A stretch of DNA of 64,000 nucleotides from Bacteroidales bacterium. Lineage in GTDB: Bacteria; Bacteroidota; Bacteroidia; Bacteroidales; UBA932. The position numbers were made by a program, and so were the translations under genes. The notes beneath the pieces were generated by a model. The model had not been told where the DNA came from and searched no databases. It saw only the letters and a list, made by a program, of their open reading frames with translations. Shown here piece by piece: positions 57,301 through 64,000 of the stretch. Each line of letters starts with the position of its first letter. Positions within the stretch are counted from its first letter, which is position 1. The stretch lies in contig JAKSJQ010000008.1 of assembly GCA_024402115.1 (NCBI GenBank), forward strand, positions 1-64,000, given 5' to 3'.

Positions 57301-58277
57301 GGCTCACTTTTTCACGCGCCCTTGCCCAGAAGAACGGCGGCCACCTGTTCGTCGACGGCAATGTTCAGGACATGAACTCATTCGTCGCTGAATTCCCTCT
57401 TCTGTCCGAGGCCCCATCCTCACCGAAAATCCAGAAACAAGAGGCCAGCACCGAACTCCACGAGCGTGAAACACACTCAGGCAAGGAATCGGAACCGTCA
57501 TGCATACTCGTAGTCGAAGACAACGAATATCTCAGGAAGATAATAGCTGAGGAACTTTCGAAAACCATGTCGGTCATCACCGCATGCAACGGAATTGAGG
57601 CCATCAGACTCATTGAAGAGAACAATGTCGAGCTCGTCATCAGTGACATCATGATGCCGGAAATGGACGGCTGCGAGCTCTGCAACAAGATAAAGAGCAG
57701 CGTATCATACAGCCACATCAGCGTAATCCTCCTCACAGCGGCGGTAGGAATCGAGACACAGATGAGATCGCTCAAGTCAGGTGCGGACTGCTATCTTGAG
57801 AAGCCGTTCAACATGGATGTATTGAAGACTGCAATCGAGAACATCCACATAAACCGGAAGATTCACAACAACCAGTTCATGGTATCTCCACTCTCGAAGA
57901 TAGAGGTGGCCGTATCCGGAAACACGGAGCAGGATCTCATGAACCGCCTCCACGACGTGGTGATCGAGCATATCGGTGACACTGAGATGACCACGACCGA
58001 GCTTGCCAACCTCGTCAACATACCGAGAAAGGTGCTCATCCAGAAGCTCAAGGTCAACACCGGCCTGAGCATCAGTGAATACGTAAGACTGTGCCGTCTC
58101 AAGAGGGCGGCAGAGCTTCTCGCAGAGAACAAGTACATGGTCAAGGAAGTCGCATATTATGTGGGCTACACCTCTTCGTCATATTTTGCAAAGCATTTCA
58201 CCGCCCAGTTCGGAATATCGCCAAGCGAATTCGTCCAGCAGGTGAGCTCCGAAGGGGATACAGACAGGAAAGCGTAG
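54333..58277 (+). CDS. Hybrid two-component system sensor/regulator (HTCS), second copy
   Basis: I start at the ATG at 54333 (MKRALTIIISFLISC, signal peptide) rather than the GTG at 54282, giving 1314 residues. Order: propeller repeats (about 20-680), Y_Y_Y domain (about 683-750), transmembrane helix (about 763-785), HisKA with His819 (ITHEIRTP), ATPase domain, receiver with Asp1105 (SDIMMPEMDG), AraC-type helix-turn-helix (about 1205-1310). It is only distantly similar to the sensor at 25618, so it should detect a different oligosaccharide. Its position between the GH43/SusC operons and the GH43/GH3 operon suggests it controls one or both. Confidence 0.95.
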   Translation: MKRALTIIISFLISCPWADCMERHNFHVAYSGSQGLYDTNISNCCQDRYGRLWVASSEGVYIYTGNKFTAFSDPDYTVRCSKMTDKVALDGDGCIWVMTNRGIGYFDPDSSVFTTIDADIHGRVWDIAFDSDDGTWMAVGTRILRYDKRTGTLRTILTKTSDVTDLCMNGNYLYFTDSDGGILSYSIKSGITEPVKSQFTDKAGRKIRYEGLAFIDGTHILTSTSNGKVIVADLENGTERTIIDYTAEDVIPHVLTVMVRGKEYWIGTQTGAFIYDSQTGRTEKQIYGEGGKWSLVGQYVKDFFTDRDGNVWASTLTGLKGWINYGSCFERYVPDGTDLSPFGTSISAAIEGPDGNIWFGSDEGKVFCFNPESKTFHDYTDMIDIPDFSAIDDLKFKDNLLCIIAYGYGLTVFDITAGKIVKHISSSIFKNILPIKGYDFKAYIGSSDGLYLLDGLNSTPVRLEGVSHTMITDVSEASGDKCWVGTYGAGFGLIDTKTNVYTSYDTRSNPSFIKTDYITSIKVCNDGTVWMATDGEGLGRLYLEGDKVTDIRYFGVDDGLPYNNVRALAFSGSDIWASTPYGLCQISRKDIRTIGVYLQSDVVVGSHFNEKTGLLASDGMMYFGTSQGIVAFDPVKMPDIFSGRGVIINNVTTGGLEKRKTTTEQGKSVIASKKLKVKQKDAPVVAFSFATMLYGNPNLTEYKCTLKGRNFENVATTTENPISYLGLAPGRYDFTVEVNEGTDRVHSDTKSITIFAPWYNSIVAKLLYAILFFALIGIVTSAIIHKENRSFINQAKMEDDLRQKKIMQEKIDFMTNITHEIRTPVSVISILVEKMFGKDENISDEASALKMNVGRIVNLCNELLDLRKIQNGEMPLNMKTEDLRQILITMCAPYETVAKEKGINMVLTIPESSVLVNCDKESVDIILSNLLSNAMKYCSSRIEVSLESIRGKASIRVSSDGKKIPEKEHERIFDAFFQSRHIESKGSGIGLTFSRALAQKNGGHLFVDGNVQDMNSFVAEFPLLSEAPSSPKIQKQEASTELHERETHSGKESEPSCILVVEDNEYLRKIIAEELSKTMSVITACNGIEAIRLIEENNVELVISDIMMPEMDGCELCNKIKSSVSYSHISVILLTAAVGIETQMRSLKSGADCYLEKPFNMDVLKTAIENIHINRKIHNNQFMVSPLSKIEVAVSGNTEQDLMNRLHDVVIEHIGDTEMTTTELANLVNIPRKVLIQKLKVNTGLSISEYVRLCRLKRAAELLAENKYMVKEVAYYVGYTSSSYFAKHFTAQFGISPSEFVQQVSSEGDTDRKA

Positions 58278-58351
58278 TCAGGACAGCGGACATATCAGGG
58301 AAAATTGACAAAAAAACGTATATTAGCGGAAGAATCTAACCTCAGGATGAA

Positions 58352-58972
58352 ATGAAAAAGATACTCACCGCCCTTATCATTGCGTTGAGCGCATTGGCTC
58401 CAAGCATCGACGCAGATGCACAGAATGCCGGCAAGTCAGTCGAAGAAATCATCATGGCACGCCGAAGCATACGCAAGTACACTGACCAGCGTATTGACCG
58501 CAAGGTGCTCGACAAAATCATGGAACTGGGAATCAACGCGCCCAACGGACAGAACCGACAGGCATACGAGGTGCGCGTAGTAGACGACCCGACGCTCGTG
58601 AAACAGATTTCCGATGCTGCGGTCAGCAATAACCCGAACATGGCAAAGCGCCCAGGATTCAGGAATATCTTCGTGAACGCGCCATGCGTTGTGTTCATCG
58701 CTGCCGACAACAGCTACGACATGGCACAGGTGGACTGCGGCCTCCTTGCAGAGAACATCATGCTCGCCGCATGGGCGGAAGGCATCGGTTCATGCTGTCT
58801 CGGCGGTCCTGTCCGCACAATCAAGAACGAACCTGCATGCAAGCCTTACCTCGACAAGCTCGGCTTCAGCGAGGGGTATGACCTGCTTATCTGCGTCGGC
58901 CTGGGTTATGCTGACGAAGCTCCTGCCGCAAAGCCGAGAAAGGCTGAGAAGGTCAGGTTCGTAAAGTGGTAA
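58352..58972 (+). CDS. Exported nitroreductase-family protein
   Basis: This 206-residue protein has a signal peptide (about 1-23, ending DADAQ) followed by a complete nitroreductase fold: ARRSIRKYT (about 37-45), NAPNGQNRQ (FMN-contact region), and LLAENIMLAAWAEGIGSCCLGG. The family transfers electrons from NAD(P)H via FMN to quinones, nitro compounds and flavins. Export is unusual because FMN and NAD(P)H are cytoplasmic; a periplasmic role would need exported flavin and another electron donor. It lies 74 bases after the sensor and 26 bases before a GH43 lipoprotein. Confidence 0.87.
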   Translation: MKKILTALIIALSALAPSIDADAQNAGKSVEEIIMARRSIRKYTDQRIDRKVLDKIMELGINAPNGQNRQAYEVRVVDDPTLVKQISDAAVSNNPNMAKRPGFRNIFVNAPCVVFIAADNSYDMAQVDCGLLAENIMLAAWAEGIGSCCLGGPVRTIKNEPACKPYLDKLGFSEGYDLLICVGLGYADEAPAAKPRKAEKVRFVKW

Positions 58973-58998
58973 TCAACCAAATTTAACTTATATTGACA

Positions 58999-60174
58999 AT
59001 GAAACTCACCAGAATTTCACTCATGGCCTTCGCTGTCGCCGTATTGGCAGGCTGCGCAGGCAACCAGACTCCTGCCGCTGACGATTGCTGCTGCTGCGAG
59101 GAGTGTCAGAAAAAGGTCGTAGAACCAGGCGAGCAGGCTCCGCTTGCTGACGTTGGTCAGAGAAACTTCGGCGGCACCCACACCACCGACACAACCGGCC
59201 GTGCAGAGATGCTCCGCAGGAGAAGAGCTGAGCAGAACACCATCAGGACCGTCCATTTCAACGATCTCTCAATGTCTGACCCTTACATCTTCGCAGACCA
59301 GGAGACCAAGACCTACTACCTCACCTCATCAGGCGGACGCATGTGGAAGTCAAAGGACCTCGTGATGTGGGAAGGTCCATACAACATCATCAACATCGAG
59401 GGTTCATGGCTTGAGAGGGCTGGTTTCGCAGCTGCAGCCGAGATCCACAAGATCGGTGACTACTATTACTACGCAGGTACCTGGAGCGACCACAGCGACC
59501 TCATCCAGCAGGTTCCACGCCGCTACAACGTCCCTCACAACCAGACAGTGCTCCTCCGCTCGAAGAATGTTGAAGGTCCTTACGAGCTCTTCGACGAGAA
59601 CCCTGACCACAACTACCAGCCACGTGAGGACGACTGTATCGACGGTACACTCTACCAGGAGGACGGCAAGATATATATGGTATACGTACACGAGTGGACA
59701 CAGCTCATCGACGGTACCATGGAGTACGTAGAGCTCTCTTCTGACCTCAAGAAGACCATCTCGAAGCCTGTCTGCATGTTCCGCGCATCTGAGAACCCTT
59801 CATGCGGTGAGATGAACTCTCTCGGCGAGGCTACATTTGGTCTCAAGATGCCAGGTTGGGTTACCGACGGTCCTCAGATGTTCCGCACAGAGACCGGCAA
59901 GCTCGGTATGCTCTGGGCTACCTGGGGCAAGGAGCGCTACTTCCAGGCAGTATGCTACTCTGAGTCAGGCACCATCGCCGGCCCATGGGTGCAGGAGCCT
60001 AAGCCTTTCCTCGCAAACAACTCAGGTCACGTAATGCTCTTCACCACCTTCGAGGGCAAGCTTCTCTACTCTGTACACCACTCAGAGGGAAATGGTCCTA
60101 GAAAGCCTCAGCTCTGGGAGGTTGACCTCTCAGGTGACAAGCTTGTACTCGGCAAGAGGTACGTCATCAAGTAA
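58999..60174 (+). CDS. GH43-family lipoprotein with N-terminal cysteine cluster
   Basis: The start is the ATG at 58999; a TTG two codons earlier is less likely. This 391-residue lipoprotein (lipobox LAGC, Cys19) has a cluster of four consecutive cysteines and a fifth (Cys30-33, Cys36) in a short acidic linker just after the lipid anchor. The propeller begins about residue 85 with SMSDPYIFAD (Asp94, likely base) and has CIDGTLYQ (Asp215, likely pKa modulator); I could not place the acid Glu with confidence. The type resembles Bacteroides GH43 proteins labelled beta-xylosidase or arabinofuranosidase. It lies 5 bases before GH3. Confidence 0.85.
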   Translation: MKLTRISLMAFAVAVLAGCAGNQTPAADDCCCCEECQKKVVEPGEQAPLADVGQRNFGGTHTTDTTGRAEMLRRRRAEQNTIRTVHFNDLSMSDPYIFADQETKTYYLTSSGGRMWKSKDLVMWEGPYNIINIEGSWLERAGFAAAAEIHKIGDYYYYAGTWSDHSDLIQQVPRRYNVPHNQTVLLRSKNVEGPYELFDENPDHNYQPREDDCIDGTLYQEDGKIYMVYVHEWTQLIDGTMEYVELSSDLKKTISKPVCMFRASENPSCGEMNSLGEATFGLKMPGWVTDGPQMFRTETGKLGMLWATWGKERYFQAVCYSESGTIAGPWVQEPKPFLANNSGHVMLFTTFEGKLLYSVHHSEGNGPRKPQLWEVDLSGDKLVLGKRYVIK

Positions 60175-60179
60175 TCCCT

Positions 60180-62480
60180 ATGAAGAGAATAACAATCATA
60201 GCAGCCTGCGCCCTTCTTTCGGCGCAGGCTTTCGCACAGATAGAGCCTTATCAGAATCCGGTCATACCTAGGGAGCAGAGGATCCAGGACCTTCTCCAGC
60301 GACTCACCCTCGAGGAGAAGATCGGCCTGATGATGAACGGATCCAAGGGTGTCGAGAGACTCGGCATCCCAGACTATGACTGGTGGAACGAGGCACTCCA
60401 CGGAGTGGCACGCGCCGGCCTCGCGACCGTATACCCTCAGGCCATCGGAATGGCGGCGACCTTCGATCCTGAGACCCACCTCCAGACCTTCACCTATGTG
60501 TCAGACGAGGCACGTGCCAAGTACAACGACGCGCAGGCCAGGGGCAACCACGGCAGGTACTACGGACTCAGCTTCTGGACCCCTAACATCAACATCTTCC
60601 GTGACCCGAGATGGGGCCGCGGCCAGGAGACCTACGGAGAGGATCCGTTCCTCACCTCGATGATGGGTGCGGCGACCGTACGCGGTCTGCAGGGCGACAA
60701 TCCGGACTACTACAAGACCCATGCATGTGCAAAGCACTTCGCGGTCCACAGCGGACCGGAGTGGAACAGGCACAGCTACAATGCGGTTGTGACCATGCGC
60801 GACCTCTGGGAGACCTACCTCCCTGCGTTCCAGACCCTCGCGGTCGACGCCGGCGTGCGTGAGTTCATGGGCGCATACAACAGCTACGAAGGCGATCCAT
60901 GCTGCGGCAGCGAGATTCTCCTGAAGGAGATTCTCCGCGGCAAGTGGGACTATCAGGGCCTCGTCGTTTCGGACTGCGGTGCGATTAACGACTTCTATCT
61001 CCTCGGCCACCACGAGAAGTTCCCTGACGCTGCAAGCTCATCTGCGAACGCCGTCCTCACAGGTACCGACATCGAGTGCGGAAGCGCATACAGATCCCTC
61101 AGGGAGGCCATCGACAACGGCTACATCACCGAGGAGGACCTCGACGTTTCGATCCGCAGGATACTCCGCGGCTTCTTCGAGCTCGGAATCTTCGACCCTG
61201 CAGAGATGGTTCCATGGAGCAGCATGCCATATTCGAACGTCGACTGCCAGGAGCACAAGGACCATGCGCTCAAGGTCGCACGCGAGTCTGTCGTCATGCT
61301 TAAGAATGACGGCATCCTTCCTGTACGCCCTGAGAAGGTGAAGAAGATCGCCGTCATCGGCCCTAACGCCAACGACGAGAAGATGATGCTCGGAAACTAC
61401 AACGGCATCCCATCGGAGACCGTCACCATACTCGAAGGTATCCAGAACGCCTACCCTGACGCAGAGGTCATCTACGAGAGAGGCTGCGACCTTGTCGAGG
61501 GCTTCGTATTCGTGGACCCAAGGGCCAAGAGAGGTCTCAACACCGAGATCTACATGGGCCTTTCAGAGGAGGAGCAGGCAGAGCTCAGAAAGAAGCAGCA
61601 GGCAGAGCTCGAGGCTGCCACCCCTATCCCTTCAGAGAACTACACCCCAGAGGCTCTCGCGGCTCTTGCTGCGCGCGCAGCCGAGGCTGACGTGATCTTC
61701 TTCGTGGGAGGTCTCTCACCGTTCATCGAAGGTGAGGAGATGAGGGTGAGCATCGAAGGATTCAAGGGCGGCGACCGCGAGGTAATCGAGCTTCCAAAGA
61801 TCCAGGGCAAGGTACTCAAGGCTCTCCATGACACCGGCAAGCCGGTCGTATTCGTACTCTGCTCCGGCAGCGCAGTGGCACTCGAGCAGAACAAGGACGA
61901 CTATGACGCACTCATCTGCGCATGGTACGGCGGCCAGGCCGGCGGCACTGCAGTCGGTGACATCGTGAGCGGCAAGGTATCCCCTTCAGGAAAGCTCCCG
62001 ATCACCTTCTACAAGTCTACCGACCAGCTCCCTGACTTCCTTGACTACGACATGGACGGCAGGACCTACAGGTACATGACCGAGGAGCCTCTCTATCCGT
62101 TCGGATTCGGACTCAGCTACGCAAGCTTCTCATACGGCAGGGCAAAGCTCTCGTCAAGGAGCATCAAGGCCGGCGACACCGTGACCGTCAAAGTAAGGGT
62201 GAAGAACAGAAGCAAGGTCGACGCTGACGAGGTCGTTCAGGTATACGTAAAGCGTCTCAACGACGCCGAGGCACCTGTGAAATCCCTCAAGGCTTTCCAG
62301 AGAATCCACCTCAAGGCCGGCGAGAGCAAGGTCGTGACCCTTGAGCTCCCTGCATCTTCGTTCGAGTACTATGACTCAGAGCTCGACGGCATGACCGTCA
62401 AGAGCGGCAGGTACAAGATTCTCTGCGGCTCGTCATCAAGTGACAGAGACCTCAAGGCCCGCAAGCTCAGAATTGGCTAA
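60180..62480 (+). CDS. GH3 beta-glycosidase (beta-xylosidase-like)
   Basis: This 766-residue protein has a signal peptide (about 1-19), the GH3 N-terminal barrel with nucleophile Asp265 in VVSDCGAINDF and the KHF and NRHSYN sugar-binding motifs, a C-terminal alpha/beta sandwich, and a fibronectin-III-like domain (about 655-755, VVQVYVKRL). DWWNEALHGVAR and FRDPRWGRGQETYGEDP are typical of GH3 beta-xylosidases and alpha-L-arabinofuranosidases. It removes terminal residues from xylo- or arabino-oligosaccharides in the periplasm. It lies in the nitroreductase, GH43, GH3, epimerase run with short gaps. Confidence 0.92.
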   Translation: MKRITIIAACALLSAQAFAQIEPYQNPVIPREQRIQDLLQRLTLEEKIGLMMNGSKGVERLGIPDYDWWNEALHGVARAGLATVYPQAIGMAATFDPETHLQTFTYVSDEARAKYNDAQARGNHGRYYGLSFWTPNINIFRDPRWGRGQETYGEDPFLTSMMGAATVRGLQGDNPDYYKTHACAKHFAVHSGPEWNRHSYNAVVTMRDLWETYLPAFQTLAVDAGVREFMGAYNSYEGDPCCGSEILLKEILRGKWDYQGLVVSDCGAINDFYLLGHHEKFPDAASSSANAVLTGTDIECGSAYRSLREAIDNGYITEEDLDVSIRRILRGFFELGIFDPAEMVPWSSMPYSNVDCQEHKDHALKVARESVVMLKNDGILPVRPEKVKKIAVIGPNANDEKMMLGNYNGIPSETVTILEGIQNAYPDAEVIYERGCDLVEGFVFVDPRAKRGLNTEIYMGLSEEEQAELRKKQQAELEAATPIPSENYTPEALAALAARAAEADVIFFVGGLSPFIEGEEMRVSIEGFKGGDREVIELPKIQGKVLKALHDTGKPVVFVLCSGSAVALEQNKDDYDALICAWYGGQAGGTAVGDIVSGKVSPSGKLPITFYKSTDQLPDFLDYDMDGRTYRYMTEEPLYPFGFGLSYASFSYGRAKLSSRSIKAGDTVTVKVRVKNRSKVDADEVVQVYVKRLNDAEAPVKSLKAFQRIHLKAGESKVVTLELPASSFEYYDSELDGMTVKSGRYKILCGSSSSDRDLKARKLRIG

Positions 62481-62498
62481 ACTTAATAAAACCAGATA

Positions 62499-63632
62499 AT
62501 GAAGACCACAAACATCCTCAGAAATGCAGTGATATGTGCGACAGCACTTCTCTGCGGAACATTCGCAAACGCCCAGACCAAGACGCCTGAGCTTCTCAAG
62601 GCTTCCGATTTCGAGACCGAGATCGACGGAAAGGCCGTTTCTCTCTACACCATCACCAACGGTACGATTACCGCTCAGATCACCAATTTCGGAGGCTATG
62701 TCGTAGGTCTCTTCACTCCTGACAAGGACGGAAACTACGACAACGTGGTCGGTCACAACGACAACATCCAGCAGTATCAGGGCTTCAGCAGGAACCCTGT
62801 GGGCTCGGCTCTCGGTCGCTATGCGAACCGCATCGCCAACGCCAAGTTCAGCATCGACGGCGTAGAGTACCAAGTGACCAAGAATAACGGTCAACACATA
62901 CTCCACGGCGGCACCAAGGGCTTCGGCAACATCGTATGGGACGTAGAGAAGGTTAAGAAGAACTCAGTCACCCTGAGCTGCCTCCTCGAGGACGGCCTCG
63001 ACGGTTTCCCTGGAAACATCAAGACCTATCTCACCTTCTCGATCACCCGCGACAACGGTCTCTCGATCAGCTATAGTGCGACCACCGACAAGGCTACCGT
63101 ATGCAGCCTCTCGCACCATATCTACTTCAACCTCGAGGGCTTCCACGGCGGTGACATCCTCGGCCATGTGCTCAGCATCGATTCTGACTGCATCACCGAG
63201 TCAGACGCCACCCTCATCCCTACCGGAAAGTTCCTCCCTGTTGACGGCACCCTCTTCGACTTCCGCAAGCCAGTGAGAATCGGAGACCGTCAGTTCGCAA
63301 TGCCTGCGGGAAGAGGTTTCGGCCCTGGCCAGCCTGCAGTCCAGATTCCAGACGGAATGGTACGCAGCTACGACCAGAACTTCTGCCTCAACCACAAGAA
63401 AGCCGGCAAGCTCGAGTGCGTTGCTACCCTCTACTCGCCTGCAACAGGTCGTCACATGGAGTTCATCAACAACCACCCAGGCATGCAGCTCTTCACCGGC
63501 AACCGCGCAGCCGTTGCGATGGAGTCTCAGATGTATCCGGACTCACCTAACCATCCTGAGTTCCCAAGCACTCTCCTCCGCCCTGGCAAGAAGTACCAGC
63601 ACACTGTGATCTACAAGTTCTCAGTCAAGTAA
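62499..63632 (+). CDS. galM: Secreted aldose 1-epimerase (mutarotase)
   Basis: This 377-residue protein has a signal peptide (about 1-25, ending ANAQ), and galactose-mutarotase landmarks: GRYANRIANAKF, HGGTKGFG, His207 in SHHIYFNL (expected acid), SYDQNFCL and Glu343 in MESQMYPDSPNHP (expected base). The family interconverts alpha and beta anomers of aldoses. Retaining and inverting glycosidases release single anomers, so a periplasmic mutarotase speeds uptake. It lies 18 bases after GH3 and is followed by a terminator. Confidence 0.92.
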   Translation: MKTTNILRNAVICATALLCGTFANAQTKTPELLKASDFETEIDGKAVSLYTITNGTITAQITNFGGYVVGLFTPDKDGNYDNVVGHNDNIQQYQGFSRNPVGSALGRYANRIANAKFSIDGVEYQVTKNNGQHILHGGTKGFGNIVWDVEKVKKNSVTLSCLLEDGLDGFPGNIKTYLTFSITRDNGLSISYSATTDKATVCSLSHHIYFNLEGFHGGDILGHVLSIDSDCITESDATLIPTGKFLPVDGTLFDFRKPVRIGDRQFAMPAGRGFGPGQPAVQIPDGMVRSYDQNFCLNHKKAGKLECVATLYSPATGRHMEFINNHPGMQLFTGNRAAVAMESQMYPDSPNHPEFPSTLLRPGKKYQHTVIYKFSVK

Positions 63633-63652
63633 TTGTTGGACTAGGATAACAC

Positions 63653-63691
63653 AAAACGGCCCCCTGCGCAATGCAGAGGGCCGTTTCTTTT
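63653..63691. terminator. Bidirectional terminator between the epimerase and Bax-inhibitor-1 genes
   Basis: Stem AAACGGCCCnCTGC / GCAGnGGGCCGTTT, followed by CTTTT on plus and TTTTG on minus. It sits between convergent genes and ends the plus-strand PUL operon. Confidence 0.8.
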
Positions 63692-63704
63692 ATCGTACTT
63701 TCTC

Positions 63705-64000
63705 TTAGTTACGCCTTCCGAAGAAACGGAGGATGTAAAGGAAGAGGTTGATGAAATCAAGATAGAGAGTGAGTGCTCCGATGATTGAGATCTTGATTGT
63801 CGTATCGTTCTCAGGCTGTCCGTAGAGCAGCTTCTTGATCTTCTGAGAATCATAAGCGGTAAGACCGGTGAACACGAGGACGCCGACCGCGCTGATGATC
63901 AGATCGAACATGGTGCTCTTGAGGAAGATGTTCACGAGCATAGCGATGATCAGACCGATGACTGCCATGATGCAGATGTTTCCGACCTTGGTGAGGTCCC
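63705..64000 (-). CDS. Bax inhibitor-1 / YccA-family membrane protein, N-terminus cut by window edge
   Basis: The minus-strand frame stays open to base 64000, reading DLTKVGNICIMAVIGLIIAM at the window end, so the Met at 63968 is internal. Visible are three hydrophobic segments and the family sequence VLVFTGLTAYDSQKIKKL, ending LRFFGRRN. About 98 residues of an expected roughly 230 are present. The family comprises seven-helix membrane proteins linked to calcium leak and stress in other organisms. It probably marks the end of the glycan locus. Confidence 0.9.
   Translation of the reverse strand, partial: DLTKVGNICIMAVIGLIIAMLVNIFLKSTMFDLIISAVGVLVFTGLTAYDSQKIKKLLYGQPENDTTIKISIIGALTLYLDFINLFLYILRFFGRRN

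Overview
The window reads as a stretch of a Bacteroidales chromosome (gut or rumen type, not resolvable to genus). The evidence is three SusC/SusD outer-membrane pairs, two hybrid two-component sensors, many lipobox-bearing secreted hydrolases, weak Shine-Dalgarno sequences and promoter boxes of the Bacteroidetes TTTG / TAnnTTTG type. Base composition looks moderate, about half G+C by eye. No tRNA, rRNA, CRISPR array, insertion sequence or phage gene is visible. Almost the whole window is polysaccharide-utilisation (PUL) sequence directed at arabinose-rich plant glycans.

Layout. 1-11.4 kb (minus): a SusC/SusD pair (SusD cut by the window edge), then a separate operon of a GH-A clan hydrolase, a carboxylesterase lipoprotein, a GH54 arabinofuranosidase with unusual C-terminal modules, and a second carboxylesterase. 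11.6-16.1 kb (plus): an endo-arabinanase-like GH43 fused to a catalytically dead esterase-like domain, a frame-disrupted alpha/beta hydrolase and a two-domain esterase. 16.2-20.6 kb (minus): two more carboxylesterase lipoproteins around a VKOR-thioredoxin disulfide-forming protein. 20.9-29.7 kb (plus): a SusC/SusD pair related to the first, and a hybrid sensor. 29.7-32.2 kb: a Y-family DNA polymerase and a convergent lipoprotein with two NTF2-like domains. 32.4-38.5 kb (plus): a GH31 lipoprotein followed by a small lipoprotein, a polytopic membrane protein and a beta-propeller lipoprotein with a CxxCH haem-type motif. 38.5-50.8 kb (minus): a seven-gene PUL operon (SusC, SusD, GH43, GH27, GH27, GH-A hydrolase, GH127). 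51.0-54.2 kb (minus): two further GH43 enzymes. 54.3-63.6 kb (plus): a second hybrid sensor, secreted nitroreductase, GH43 lipoprotein, GH3 and aldose 1-epimerase. The right edge enters a Bax-inhibitor-1 family gene.

Working model (inference): SusC/D complexes bind and import arabinose-containing oligosaccharides. Surface or periplasmic esterases remove acyl groups, GH43 and GH54 cut alpha-L-arabinofuranosyl links, GH127 cuts beta-L-arabinofuranosyl links, GH27 removes alpha-galactosyl or beta-arabinopyranosyl caps, and GH31 and GH3 act on xylosyl or glucosyl links. The epimerase equilibrates the released sugar. The two AraC-type hybrid sensors probably switch the adjacent operons on. The most unusual items are the GH54 protein whose lamin-tail domain is interrupted by a repeated module, the Ser-to-Ala pseudo-esterase fused to an arabinanase, the VKOR protein embedded between esterases, and the uncharacterised lipoprotein / membrane protein / CxxCH-propeller trio.
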